Shown: positions 26,344-35,946, numbered from the stretch's first letter. The stretch: DNA of 64,000 nt from Planctomycetota bacterium (GCA_029259935.1 JAJDEH010000405.1:1-64000), one strand, 5' to 3'. The notes: generated by a model from the sequence alone, not told the origin. Made by a program: numbers and translations.

Positions 26344-28218
26344 ATGCGCTACCGGTCTGCAATTACAGGTTACGGAATTGTCTTCAGTCTTGCGTTTTTG
26401 GTTCTGTCGGTGGCGGCCGCGGACGAGTTGCGAACTTGGACCGATTCAACGGGCCGCTTTAAGTTGCAAGCGAAGTTCGTCTCCATCGAGGACGGCAAAG
26501 TCACGTTGCTGCGCGACACGGGGGAATCGATGACCATCCCTTTGACCAAGCTGAGTAAAGACGACCAAACGTTCATCGCCGGCCTGGATGCGGGGAATCC
26601 GTTCCGGCCTGAAAAGGAAAGCCCTTTCAAGCCCGCCAGTCCGGACAAGGCTCCGTCCACCGTGCAAGACGGCACCTCGGGCTCGTCGCCGCGGATGTTC
26701 AAGGTCGACTGGTCTCAGTCGAACGAGATGCCGCTTGAGGCCACCATGTCGGAATGGAAAATGACGCCGCCCGCGAATTCGATAGATTTCGTGGGCAAGT
26801 CGGTAACGCTTCCCAAGAAACGAGATTTCTTTGAAAAGCGAGTCGGCGCGGTCGTGAACCTGGTCGCCAAACGGGCGGTCGTCGGCTATACGCTGGCCCG
26901 TCGCGGTTCGAAACCGACCACGCGTCTGGTTTACTGCGACCTAGAACGCGGGCGCGTATTGGCGACGGCGATTGGCCCCGGCGAGATGGCACCGATCGCA
27001 TTGCACGACAATGGCAAACATCTGCTGATGAAACGTAATGAGTTTGGCTTTGGCAAGCACGACCGGCTTGAAGTCTGGTCCGTGAAGGGCACGCAAGCGG
27101 GACCGATCGTGGTGTGGACGCCTTACGACGATCTTCGCGGCGCGGCTCGCGATGTCCTGTGGGCGGAATTCGTGGATGGCAAAACTCTGGCAACGTCCAG
27201 TCGGCATGGCAGGGTGGCGCTGTGGGACATGGCGGCCGGGCAGCCCATTTGCCACTTCACCTTGGTCGACGGTTCGGTGCCGTCGCTGTCGGCCGACCGC
27301 AAATGGATTACTTTTGCCAGCAACGATCGCGTGGGCATGTTTGATGTCGACGCGCGAGAAATCGCGGTCTTGAATGAAACACCACGTAAGCTGACCTGGC
27401 CGGGTGTTTCGCTGAGCCCCAGCGGGAACAAAATTGGGTGCGTGGATCGGGACGGCGTCGTGGTGTGGGACACGGCGACCGGCAAGCTCGAACGTGAATT
27501 TGGCACCCCGGGGCTGCACCTTCACGGCAATATGAGCTTCCCCGATGATGAATTTATCCTTGGGAACAGCCAGTACCTTATCGCGTTGGAAAGCCAGGTC
27601 AAGCTGTGGCATTATCAGGGCGTCGGTCGCGCGAGAACCTTGGGGGGCACCACTTACTTAGCCGCCGACGGCGTGCTGATCGCGACGCAACTGCCCCATC
27701 GAGAAGCGAAGACATTGCTGGCGAAGGCGCTGAATGAGCCTGACCTGTTTGTCTTTCGCGGAGGAGCAACCGTCAAGCTAGATGTCACCGGCGTGCCGGC
27801 CGGGCAACGAGAACGCGTGAAGACCGCGTTGACCAAGAAGCTGGATGAAATGAAGTGCCCCGTCGCCGACAACGGCACGATCACGCTGGCGGCCAGTGTT
27901 GAAGGGCCCAAACAACGAGAGATGCGTTACATCGGATCGGGTACCTACAAGGTTAGCGAGTATCGCACGCATTTGAAATTTGTTTACCAAGGCAAGCCCG
28001 CTTGGCAGACCAGCAGCACGAACATTCCGGGAATCATTAGTCTCGGGCGAGGAGAGAACATAGAGGGCGTGCTGCGTAAAGCGAGCAAGCAACCATCTTA
28101 CGGCTTTTATGATCGTGTGGTGCTGCCCAAGTTCTTACAAAAACCGTCCGGCGATGCTCGGCCCGGTTCGGGACAAACACTCGGGAATTCGCGAGTCACC
28201 GCCAAAGGAGTGCGGTGA
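26344..28218 (+). CDS. Secreted SHD1-domain / beta-propeller protein
   Basis: 624 aa with signal peptide (FSLAFLVLSVAAADE). Residues 28-78 match the SLA1 homology domain 1 (RTWTDSTGRFKLQAKFVSIE ... LTKLSKDDQTFI), frequent at the start of secreted planctomycete proteins. Residues 150-460 form WD40-like repeats (GRVALWDMAAGQPICHF, DGVVVWDTATGKLEREF); the last 150 residues are a separate unknown domain. AAGGAGA stands 7 bp before ATG 26344. It follows the M56 gene after 79 bp on the same strand and may be a target or accessory of that sensor; this is inferred from position only. Confidence 0.8.
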   Translation: MRYRSAITGYGIVFSLAFLVLSVAAADELRTWTDSTGRFKLQAKFVSIEDGKVTLLRDTGESMTIPLTKLSKDDQTFIAGLDAGNPFRPEKESPFKPASPDKAPSTVQDGTSGSSPRMFKVDWSQSNEMPLEATMSEWKMTPPANSIDFVGKSVTLPKKRDFFEKRVGAVVNLVAKRAVVGYTLARRGSKPTTRLVYCDLERGRVLATAIGPGEMAPIALHDNGKHLLMKRNEFGFGKHDRLEVWSVKGTQAGPIVVWTPYDDLRGAARDVLWAEFVDGKTLATSSRHGRVALWDMAAGQPICHFTLVDGSVPSLSADRKWITFASNDRVGMFDVDAREIAVLNETPRKLTWPGVSLSPSGNKIGCVDRDGVVVWDTATGKLEREFGTPGLHLHGNMSFPDDEFILGNSQYLIALESQVKLWHYQGVGRARTLGGTTYLAADGVLIATQLPHREAKTLLAKALNEPDLFVFRGGATVKLDVTGVPAGQRERVKTALTKKLDEMKCPVADNGTITLAASVEGPKQREMRYIGSGTYKVSEYRTHLKFVYQGKPAWQTSSTNIPGIISLGRGENIEGVLRKASKQPSYGFYDRVVLPKFLQKPSGDARPGSGQTLGNSRVTAKGVR

Positions 28219-28271
28219 GAGACTGCCGCAGATCGCGTAACTACATTCCTTAAGAACGTATTGGACCGGCT

Positions 28272-28304
28272 AGCCTTGGCGACTTTCCGCAGGTCGTCAA
28301 GGCT
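28272..28304. terminator. Stem-loop between converging genes
   Basis: A 12-bp stem AGCCTTGGCGAC / GTCGTCAAGGCT with one G-T pair and a 9-nt loop, in the gap between the propeller gene and the pentapeptide gene. There is no T-tract, so it is a weak or bidirectional terminator candidate. Confidence 0.4.
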
Positions 28305-28424
28305 CATCCATCCAACCCGTTGGCAGAGAATAGATTCCGTTGAGTACAACGGGAGCGGCGTGGCATCGCTAACCCCTGGCTGCGGCGAGCTACCTTTTCA
28401 ACGAGTCACGCCCCTTGAGGGAAT

Positions 28425-29066
28425 TCAACTCCAAACCTGCCACCAAGCGCGTTTGGACTTTTTCTTAAACCCACCAGGTCCCGCGCCGGTGGCCAGTCTC
28501 TGGCCGTGGGTTCCAATCGCCCCTTCCATTTTGGTGCGCGTCAGATTGGCGTCCGCCATTTTCGCGTTCGTGAGATTGGCTCCGCTCAGATTTGCCGCCG
28601 TCAGGTTTGCGCCCCGCAAGTCGGTTCCCCGCAGATCGGCGTTGGTGAAATTCGCTTCGTTCAAATTGCCACGAATGTCGGCGATGCTCAGGTCGGCGCC
28701 GGTGAAGTCCGCCGCGCTCAAATTGCATTCGGCCGCTTTGGCGTAGCGAAAGTTGGACTTCCGCGCGGTCACTTCGCAAAGAATCGAACGCTGAAGAAAC
28801 GCGTCCGTGAAATCGGCACTCGTCAAATCGGCACCGGTCAAATCGGCATCATTAAGGCACGCGCTATGAAAGTTGCCATTTTCCAAAAGCGCTCCGGTCA
28901 GGTCGGCGTCCTTGAGATTGGCGTTGCTCATGTCGACGCCCGAAAGATTCATGCTCGACAAGTCGGCACCTTCCAACTGCGCGCCGCTGCACTTGTGTCC
29001 CTCTAAGGACTCGGCGTCAAGTTGCAATAACACTTCGCCAGTCTGCTTGTGTCGGATTTGAAGCAT
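28425..29066 (-). CDS. Pentapeptide-repeat protein
   Basis: 213 aa from ATG 29066, preferred because a GAGG lies upstream and family members often begin MLQIRHK; an in-frame start at 29129 would add 21 residues. After about 30 residues come roughly 28 A(D/N)LxX units (ADLTGADLTSADFTDAF, ANLTAANLSGANLTNAKMAD), which should fold as a right-handed quadrilateral beta-helix. The last 25 residues are basic (FKKKSKRAWWQVW). The function of such proteins is mostly unknown; a few mimic DNA and bind gyrase, but nothing here singles that out. No signal peptide. Confidence 0.9.
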   Translation of the reverse strand: MLQIRHKQTGEVLLQLDAESLEGHKCSGAQLEGADLSSMNLSGVDMSNANLKDADLTGALLENGNFHSACLNDADLTGADLTSADFTDAFLQRSILCEVTARKSNFRYAKAAECNLSAADFTGADLSIADIRGNLNEANFTNADLRGTDLRGANLTAANLSGANLTNAKMADANLTRTKMEGAIGTHGQRLATGAGPGGFKKKSKRAWWQVWS

Positions 29067-29588
29067 TCCCGCAACCTCATAACGCCTAGGCAAGGACTCG
29101 ACCAGAATCCTCGTCGTCTCACCGCTCAAACCAGTCGACGGGTGGGACGGGTTTCCGCCGGCTGTTGTTGTTGGGAGTGTGTTTCCTAAGGGAATGATAT
29201 GGACATGAAGATGAAAGGCCAGATCTCGACAAATTCTCGCCTTGAGGATCTCAATTTTCTAAACCCCAGTATACCCTAGCAGAATCTCGTTTCCCATTTC
29301 AGTTTTTACATTTTTTCAGCAGTTTCCATTCAAAAACTGCCGGACTTCAACCTCTTTCTAGAAATGGTCCCGGCCATGCGGCTGGTTACGCCAAAATTCC
29401 ACCAACTAGAAAGTTTGTCGATTTGGTAAGCCAGGCGGGATGCCAGAGAGTCTGACGGGCTCGAAGCCAGATCCGCGTTGTTTTGGCCGTCGCAATCGGT
29501 TAATCAATAGGGATGCCCATGTTGCGATGAAAGCTGGTCGGTCTATTTAGGTCTCTTGTAGCAAACGTCAAAAAGCAAACGCCAAACC
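29067..29588. other. AT-rich divergent intergenic region
   Basis: About 520 bp between the pentapeptide gene (minus) and scpA (plus), more AT-rich than its surroundings at 29260-29340. It holds a small stem-loop (GCAGTTT / AAACTGC, 29319-29340) next to a T-run. No open frame with coding character was seen; promoters for both genes must lie here but no convincing pair was found. Confidence 0.5.
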
Positions 29589-30368
29589 ATGAATTTCCGG
29601 GTCGATTTGGAATCCTTTCGAGGTCCGTTGGATTTGTTGCTGTACTTGGTGCGCAAGCACGAAGTCGACGTGACCGACATTCCCATCGCGCTGGTCGCCG
29701 ACCAATTTCTGAAGCACTTGACGGTACTCGAGCAGATCGACATCAACGCGGTGGGCGACTTTTTGGAAATGGCGAGTACGCTGATTGAGATCAAATCTCG
29801 CCTGGTTCTGCCTCGTGGCGACGAGGAGCAGGCCGAATTGGAGGACCCCCGCCAAGAATTAGTTCACCGGCTGCTGGAGTACAAAAAGTACAAAGATGCC
29901 GCCAGTATTTTGGAAGAACAAAGCAACGATTGGCAGCAACGGTATTCGCGGCTGGCCGACGACTTACCGGTCCGACGCGTGGATCCCGCCGAACAACCGA
30001 TTCATGAAGTTGAAATGTGGGACCTAGTCAGCGCGTTCGGCCGGGTCATGCGCGAACATCAAAAATCCGAACCGTCCAATATCGTCTACGACGACACTCC
30101 CATTCAAGTCTACATGCAGCGCATCCACGCGCGCCTGGTCGAGGAAGGTCAGACGTCTTTTTCTCATATGTTCGCCCCGGGCATGCACAAGTCGGCGATG
30201 ATTGGCGTCTTCCTCGCCATCCTGGAACTTGTGCGCCACCATTGCGTGCACGCCGAACAGGATTCGCCCCACGGTGAGATTCTGATCATTCCTGGTGAAA
30301 GCTTTGACCACACGCTCGAGCTCGGCGGTGTCGATAACTACGAGCACGGGCGGCCCACCTTGGAATAG
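29589..30368 (+). CDS. scpA: Segregation and condensation protein A
   Basis: 259 aa, the usual ScpA (kleisin) length. The N-terminus FRGPLDLLLYLVRKHEVDVTDI is the diagnostic kleisin motif, followed by NAVGDFLEMASTLIEIKSRLVLP; the C-terminal winged helix includes KSAMIGVFLAILELVR. ScpA bridges the SMC heads and, with ScpB, forms the condensin that organises and separates chromosomes. No scpB or smc gene lies beside it, although scpA-scpB is a common pair in other bacteria. No ribosome-binding site is obvious. Confidence 0.96.
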   Translation: MNFRVDLESFRGPLDLLLYLVRKHEVDVTDIPIALVADQFLKHLTVLEQIDINAVGDFLEMASTLIEIKSRLVLPRGDEEQAELEDPRQELVHRLLEYKKYKDAASILEEQSNDWQQRYSRLADDLPVRRVDPAEQPIHEVEMWDLVSAFGRVMREHQKSEPSNIVYDDTPIQVYMQRIHARLVEEGQTSFSHMFAPGMHKSAMIGVFLAILELVRHHCVHAEQDSPHGEILIIPGESFDHTLELGGVDNYEHGRPTLE

Positions 30369-30509
30369 GCGAGCGCATCGCCGATGCCGCATCGGTGGGT
30401 ACCGCTCACGGCGACATTCTTGCGGCCGCCGTCAACTCTTTCAACCGGCAACTATGTTAAGCTGGTGTGAAGTTCGTTGCACTTGAATCAACAACGTGGG
30501 AACACGAGC

Positions 30510-33461
30510 ATGTTGCGAAATCGATCTTCGGCTGCGGTGTGTGTCTTCGTGGTGTCGGCCGTAGCCGCGAACTGGGCCGCCGCGCAGCCCGCTCCATATA
30601 CATCACATACACCGACTCGCCCTTTGCCGGTTGCTGCCCAGCGCCCTCTGTCGCCCGGTGCCGGATTTTATGTCGATCCCCGGGCGGGCGACGACGCCAA
30701 TCGTGGAACGCGCGAAGCTCCGTGGCGGTCGATCGGACACGCGGTCACGCAAATCAAGGCCGGCGACGTGCTCTACTTGCGCGGCGGAGTTTATTACGAA
30801 CACATCACGGTCAAGGCCCGCGGAACAAGCGAGCGGCCCATCACCCTTCGTGGATTTCAGGGCGAGTTGGCCGTGATCGACGGCGGCCTGCGCGAGTTTT
30901 TCGAGACGCCGGCGGCGGCCTGGGAACCGTGTCCTGGCGGCGTGGAGGGCGAGTTTCGCTCGGTGAAGACCTATCCCGATCTGGGCGGCCGCGAAGGGGC
31001 CACCAATGTCTTGGGAAACTTTGGCGACTCGATGATTCCGCTGCACGGCTATCGCTACATCACGGATCTGCGGAACAGCAACGAGTATTTCCATAAGTTG
31101 AACGCAGGCAAAACCGAAGCCGGCGAAGGGGTCTATTGCGGTCCCGGCGTGTTTTACGATGTCAACACCGGCCGCATTCACGTGCGTTTGGCCCATACGC
31201 GGCAGAAGGCGCTGGGCGACTCCAACTATCGCGGCGAAACCGATCCTCGCAAAGTGCCGTTGGTGATCGCGGGAGTGAATGCCGGCTCGCCGCTGTCCTT
31301 GGAAGGCGCGCGTTACGTTCGAGTGCAAGACGTTGCCGTGCGCGGTGCTCGCGCCGCCACGGTTTCCGTCAGCAATTCGTTCAACATCGAGTTCGATGGC
31401 GTGACGGCTTACGGCGGTTCGACCGCGTTCGCGGTCCGCGATTGCGGCGGCTTGCGGCTGTGGAACTGCGCGCTGCGAGGCATCGCCGCACCGTGGACCT
31501 ATCGCGGCAGCTTGAAGTATCGAGCGATCGAGGCGCGAATCTTCTCGGCCAGCGGCTGGGCTCCCACGGGAACCGACAATCACGATTTCGAGCTGGCGTA
31601 TTGCGAGTTCACCGACTGCGTGGACGGCGTGTTTATTGGCAATGTCAAGAATGTCCGCTTTCATCACAACCTGCTGGACAACGTCAGCGACGACGGAATT
31701 TTCTTAACGGCGACCACCGCCTACGACGGCACGACTCCGGGCGGCAACGTCCATATCTATCAGAACCGGTTGTCGCGCTGCCTGACGACGTTCGCGTTTG
31801 GTGTTGGTCACGGGCGACAAAAGATGACGCCCAGCGGCAGACAGGCCGGCGCGGGCGTGTTCATCTACCGCAATATTTTCGATTTCCGCCGGCCGGTGAT
31901 GTACACGCAGCCCAAGGAAGACGAATCACGGATCACTTCTTTCGGCCGTGTGTCGGGCGACCACGGCGGGCCGCTGTGGGAGCCGATGACGATCTACCAC
32001 AACACCATTTTGCATACCCAACCGCCATTTCGTGGTTACTACCTATCCGGGCTGGGCAGCCACATGGCGGGCGGTTCGATGCGGCGACTGTTCAACAACA
32101 TCGTCGTCCAAGCCGATGGCCCGCCGGGCAACGTGCTCCCACCGGTTGTCCCGCCTCGGTCCGCGGCGAAACCTGATACATCCGCCACGGTCAAGAAATC
32201 GGCCGATCCGCTGGACGCCCTGCTCGACGGCGACGCGAAAGCGACGAAGAACAAACCCAAGCCCAAGGTGGCCGACGCCGACTCGCCGGAACTCGCCAAG
32301 CTGAAAAAGGCGCTCGATAAAAAGTCGCAGCCCCAGCCGCCGTTGCCCGTCGACTTTCAAACCGATGGCAATTTGCATTGGAGCTACGCGGAGAAACCGA
32401 CGGCCAAAACCATGTTCTCACGCTTTCGCGAGTCGCCCGATTTTGAATCCAGCAAAACGCTGTATTCGCGGGGCTGGGCGGCAGGTGATGTGGTAGCCGA
32501 TCCCAAGCTGGAGAAGTTCCATGCCGACTGGCGATTGGCCGCTGATGGCCGGCTCGGCAGGGGCAGTCCGGCTATCAACGCGGGCGTTCGCGTCCCGGAC
32601 GATTGGCCCGACCCGATGCGCGGTGCTGACCGCGGCCAGCCGGACATCGGATCCGTTCCCGTCGATACGCAACCGTGGCGCGTCGGCGTGCGGGGCCGTT
32701 TGTCGGTGTTTGGCGAGAAAGTTAACCACGACAAATTCGTCTCGGCGCCGGCCGCGCTCCTGCTTCGCCCGGCGGACATCCCACCAGACTCGACCCATTC
32801 GACCGTCAAGCCGGCGGTCATCGTGCAAGGCTATCCCGCGTTCGACGCACCGCTGATCGAGTTCGCTCTGCGGAAAGCCCGCGTTCCCTTTGAGAGTCTG
32901 CAGCGAACGTGGCTCGATCCGGCGGACTACCACAACCACGACCTGGTGATCGTTGCCGGCGACCTGCCACGGGCAAAGATTGAACCCAACAAGTACAGTT
33001 CCGATGACTTGCGGCACGTCGAACAGTTCATGCAACGGGGCGGCACGTTGATGTTGATGCGTGGCAACACCGGCCTGTTCAACACGCCCGACGGCCGCGC
33101 GTTCTTGACCGAGATTACGGGCACCAACAACGCCAACCGAGACAGCATCCAGATCCTGCGGCCCCGGCACGACTGGACAAGCCATCTCAACGCCAAGCAA
33201 CCGCCGGACTGGATCAACGCCCGCAACGTCCAGCCAATCCGCGCCACGAAGGGCGAGCGGATCATCGGCAGCCCATCGGGTTGGGCCAGCCTGTATCGGG
33301 TGCGAATCGGCAAGGGGGAATTGATTTACGTCGGCTGGGACATCTCCGCCTCGCTCCCTCACGGGCGCCGGCCATCCACCGTGGAACAAGAAGACATCTA
33401 CGAACAACAAATGCGGATTCTCTTAAACATCATTGCCGCAACCGCAACATCCGCGAAGTAA
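30510..33461 (+). CDS. Secreted right-handed beta-helix protein
   Basis: 983 aa from ATG 30510, which begins a signal peptide (AAVCVFVVSAVAANWAAAQ). The opening FYVDPRAGDDANRGTREAPW is the DUF1565-like start of parallel beta-helix polysaccharide lyases and glycosidases; helix coils follow (GVFIGNVKNVRFHHNLLDN, DDGIFLTATTAYDG). A Lys/Pro/Ala-rich linker (about residues 560-615) splits the helix from its last coils (SPAINAGVRVPDDWPDPMRG). The end (750-980) looks like a glutamine-amidotransferase-like domain (DLVIVAGDLP, MQRGGTLMLMRGNTG). Likely binds or cleaves a polysaccharide outside the cell. It stands 40 bp before the glycosidase-like gene. Confidence 0.82.
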   Translation: MLRNRSSAAVCVFVVSAVAANWAAAQPAPYTSHTPTRPLPVAAQRPLSPGAGFYVDPRAGDDANRGTREAPWRSIGHAVTQIKAGDVLYLRGGVYYEHITVKARGTSERPITLRGFQGELAVIDGGLREFFETPAAAWEPCPGGVEGEFRSVKTYPDLGGREGATNVLGNFGDSMIPLHGYRYITDLRNSNEYFHKLNAGKTEAGEGVYCGPGVFYDVNTGRIHVRLAHTRQKALGDSNYRGETDPRKVPLVIAGVNAGSPLSLEGARYVRVQDVAVRGARAATVSVSNSFNIEFDGVTAYGGSTAFAVRDCGGLRLWNCALRGIAAPWTYRGSLKYRAIEARIFSASGWAPTGTDNHDFELAYCEFTDCVDGVFIGNVKNVRFHHNLLDNVSDDGIFLTATTAYDGTTPGGNVHIYQNRLSRCLTTFAFGVGHGRQKMTPSGRQAGAGVFIYRNIFDFRRPVMYTQPKEDESRITSFGRVSGDHGGPLWEPMTIYHNTILHTQPPFRGYYLSGLGSHMAGGSMRRLFNNIVVQADGPPGNVLPPVVPPRSAAKPDTSATVKKSADPLDALLDGDAKATKNKPKPKVADADSPELAKLKKALDKKSQPQPPLPVDFQTDGNLHWSYAEKPTAKTMFSRFRESPDFESSKTLYSRGWAAGDVVADPKLEKFHADWRLAADGRLGRGSPAINAGVRVPDDWPDPMRGADRGQPDIGSVPVDTQPWRVGVRGRLSVFGEKVNHDKFVSAPAALLLRPADIPPDSTHSTVKPAVIVQGYPAFDAPLIEFALRKARVPFESLQRTWLDPADYHNHDLVIVAGDLPRAKIEPNKYSSDDLRHVEQFMQRGGTLMLMRGNTGLFNTPDGRAFLTEITGTNNANRDSIQILRPRHDWTSHLNAKQPPDWINARNVQPIRATKGERIIGSPSGWASLYRVRIGKGELIYVGWDISASLPHGRRPSTVEQEDIYEQQMRILLNIIAATATSAK

Positions 33462-33501
33462 CCAAGCGAGCTCTCAACATCGCCAACAAGGATTCCACTT
33501 C

Positions 33502-35070
33502 ATGATCGACTCTCGCTTGACAAGACGTGATTGGCTGCGGGGCGCGGCGGCATTGGGCATTGCCGGAGCCGGATTGACTCTTCGCGAGTCGTGTGCCGAA
33601 GGCCAGGAGCCGAAGGAACAGCAGATTCTTGACATCGGTTCGCGCCGAGAGTTGTTTATTGACGACGCGCTGATTGAACGCCTCGCCGGAACGGCCGAGC
33701 AGCGGTTGCACCGGCCGATACCGCGCGAGATCGCCTTGGTTCACGACGCGGCGTGGGAAGGAACCGGCAGTGGTTACCACAGCGTGTTTCAAGACGGCGA
33801 CCGCTACCGCATGTACTACAAAGCGTGGCATTTGGACGTGTCGAAGGGAAAAGTGAATTCGTCGCGACACCCGCTCTTTTGCTGTTACGCCGAAAGCGAC
33901 GACGGAGTGCATTGGCGAAAACCGCAACTTGATTTGCATGAGTTTCAAGGCTCGAAGAAAAATAACATCGTCGTGGCCAGCGGCGCGGCGGGACCGCTCA
34001 ACGTCGATGCCGGCCACCCCGCCGTCTTCAAAGACCAGAATCCCCATGCCGCCGAAGACGCCCGCTACAAGGCGATCTTTCGTTCGTCGAAGCCAAACGG
34101 ATTGCTGCCGCACAAGTCGCCCGACGGGATTCACTGGTCGCCCATGACCGACAAACCGATCCTGTCCGGCTTGGGCGCGTTCGATTCCCAGAATCTGGCC
34201 TTTTGGGATCCGACGATCAAAATGTATCGCGCCTATTGGCGAATCTTCACGGCAGGCCGCCGCGACATTCGCACCGCCACATCGGACGACCTCGTGAATT
34301 GGAACCCGCACGCCGACCTGACCTACGTGGATTCACCTCCCGAACATCTTTACACGAATCAGATTAAACCATACGACCGCGCGCCGCACATTCTCATCGG
34401 TTTCCCAACCCGCTACGTCGATCGCGGCTGGTCTGAATCGATGAAGGCGTTGCCGGACCGTGAACACCGAGAACTGCGTGCGTCGTCGGTTCAGCGATAC
34501 GGCACGGCGATCACGGAGGGCCTGTTGATGGCCAGTCGCGACGGAGTGCATTTTCGGCGCTGGAACGAAGCTTTTCTGCGACCCGGCATCCAGCGTGTGG
34601 GCACTTGGCACTATGGGCATCAGTACATCGCCTGGCACGTTGTGGAAACCCGTTCCGCGCTCGCCGGCGCTCCCAATGAATTGTCGCTTTACGCGGGTGA
34701 GAGTTATTGGACCGGCAAGGGCAGCGCCGTGCGCCGCTATTCGCTGCGGCTCGACGGTTTCGTATCCGTTTCCGCGGCCATGAAGGGCGGTGAACTAATC
34801 ACCAGGCCACTGAAGTTCTCGGGATCCAAGTTGACGATGAACTTTGCAACATCCGCCGCCGGCAGCCTGCGGGTTGAAGTCCAAGACCTCGGCGGCCAAC
34901 CGGTCCCGGGTTATTCGCTGGCCGATTGTCCGGATCATTTCGGCGACACTGTTGACCGGGTGGTAACGTGGAAGAAGGGATCGGATCTAAGCGATCTCGC
35001 TGGCCGCCCCGTGAAATTGCGGTTTGTCTTGAAAGACGCCGATCTGTATTCGTTTCAGTTTCCCGCTTAA
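33502..35070 (+). CDS. Tat-exported glycosidase-like beta-propeller protein
   Basis: 522 aa from ATG 33502, with twin-arginine leader TRRDWLRGAAALGIAGAG and an upstream AAGGA. The body resembles five-bladed propellers of the GH32/43/130 kind: ELFIDDALIERL, then SVFQDGDRYRMYYKAW, YAESDDGVHWRKP, HKSPDGIHWSP and ATSDDLVNWNP, the D-G-hx-W blades typical of these folds. Candidate catalytic acids cannot be fixed by eye. It follows the beta-helix gene by 40 bp, so both are probably co-transcribed and act on the same external carbohydrate. Confidence 0.8.
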   Translation: MIDSRLTRRDWLRGAAALGIAGAGLTLRESCAEGQEPKEQQILDIGSRRELFIDDALIERLAGTAEQRLHRPIPREIALVHDAAWEGTGSGYHSVFQDGDRYRMYYKAWHLDVSKGKVNSSRHPLFCCYAESDDGVHWRKPQLDLHEFQGSKKNNIVVASGAAGPLNVDAGHPAVFKDQNPHAAEDARYKAIFRSSKPNGLLPHKSPDGIHWSPMTDKPILSGLGAFDSQNLAFWDPTIKMYRAYWRIFTAGRRDIRTATSDDLVNWNPHADLTYVDSPPEHLYTNQIKPYDRAPHILIGFPTRYVDRGWSESMKALPDREHRELRASSVQRYGTAITEGLLMASRDGVHFRRWNEAFLRPGIQRVGTWHYGHQYIAWHVVETRSALAGAPNELSLYAGESYWTGKGSAVRRYSLRLDGFVSVSAAMKGGELITRPLKFSGSKLTMNFATSAAGSLRVEVQDLGGQPVPGYSLADCPDHFGDTVDRVVTWKKGSDLSDLAGRPVKLRFVLKDADLYSFQFPA

Positions 35071-35092
35071 GCACGGTTCCAACCACCAGGCC

Positions 35093-35107
35093 CCTTACCC
35101 AGTAAGG
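35093..35107. terminator. Small stem-loop after the glycosidase-like gene
   Basis: CCTTAC-CCA-GTAAGG, a 6-bp stem with 3-nt loop 23 bp after the stop codon, without a T-tract. It may end the beta-helix/glycosidase transcript. Confidence 0.3.
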
Positions 35108-35259
35108 CTTCGAGGGGATCGGCCGGATGTTAGGGATGCGCCGATCATTCAATCTCATTCAATTTCGGTTCCTTCCCAATCGGCTGCGTGTTTCTTAAGA
35201 TTGATGGTTTACCAAGTGGGTTTCATTCAAACTCCGCGGGGCGCGGCGAAGGTTGATTC

Positions 35260-35946
35260 TTGAGCGACGTGAATTCAAATGTTTGGATCGTGGTGCCGGC
35301 CTATAACGAAGGTTCGCGAGTTGGCGATACGATCGACGGACTTTGCGCGCATTGCGACAACATTGTCGTTGTCGACGACGGCTCGACCGATTCGACGCAT
35401 CAAGTCGCACTCCAGCACTCGGTCTGGTTGTTGCGGCACTCGGTCAACTGCGGGCAGGGCGCGGCGTTGCAAACGGGAATCGATTTTGCCCTGGGCAAGG
35501 GTGCCGAGGTGATCGTTACCTTTGACGCCGATGGCCAGCACCAGGCGGAAGATGTTTCGCGCTTGGTGGATCCCGTCGCGCGCGGCGAAATGGACGTGGT
35601 GTTGGGATCGCGATTCTTGGGCGACGCGGTGAATATGCCAATCAGTCGCCGAATCATCATCAAGCTGGGTGTGATTTTCACACGACTTGTTTCCCGCTTG
35701 TCAGTGACCGACACTCACAACGGAATCCGCGCTTTTTCGCGCAAGGCAGCCGAAGTAATCCGCATTCGCGAAAACCGCATGGCCCACGCTTCCGACATCT
35801 TGCATCAAATACGGGAGCTGGACCTGCGCTACGGCGAGGTTCCGGTCACCGTGCATTACGACTTGGCGACGCTGGCCAAAGGCCAAAGCAATTGGAATGC
35901 CCTTCGAATCGCCGGGCGGTTCATGATGGGAAGGCTGGTGCGATGA
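35260..35946 (+). CDS. Family 2 glycosyltransferase (DPM1-like)
   Basis: 228 aa with TTG start after GAAGG. GT-A fold: VWIVVPAYNEGSRVGDTID at residues 8-26, VVDDGSTDSTHQVA near 42, and the metal-binding DADGQHQAED near 88; QxxRW is not seen. It resembles dolichyl-phosphate mannose synthase-like enzymes that transfer sugars to polyprenyl phosphate, but has no C-terminal membrane helices. The next gene, a DUF2304 membrane protein, overlaps by 4 bp (ATGA) and probably supplies the membrane anchor. Role in cell-surface glycan assembly is inferred. Confidence 0.92.
   Translation: MSDVNSNVWIVVPAYNEGSRVGDTIDGLCAHCDNIVVVDDGSTDSTHQVALQHSVWLLRHSVNCGQGAALQTGIDFALGKGAEVIVTFDADGQHQAEDVSRLVDPVARGEMDVVLGSRFLGDAVNMPISRRIIIKLGVIFTRLVSRLSVTDTHNGIRAFSRKAAEVIRIRENRMAHASDILHQIRELDLRYGEVPVTVHYDLATLAKGQSNWNALRIAGRFMMGRLVR

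Noticed and set aside
28425..29066. Quinolone-resistance (Qnr-like) assignment for the pentapeptide protein
   Set aside because: Only the generic repeat is visible; no specific loop features of Qnr or MfpA were recognised.
30603..31667. 354-codon antisense frame in the beta-helix gene; likewise 32418-33410, 53685-54626 and 58800-59798
   Set aside because: All lie opposite confidently identified genes and have shadow-type composition.
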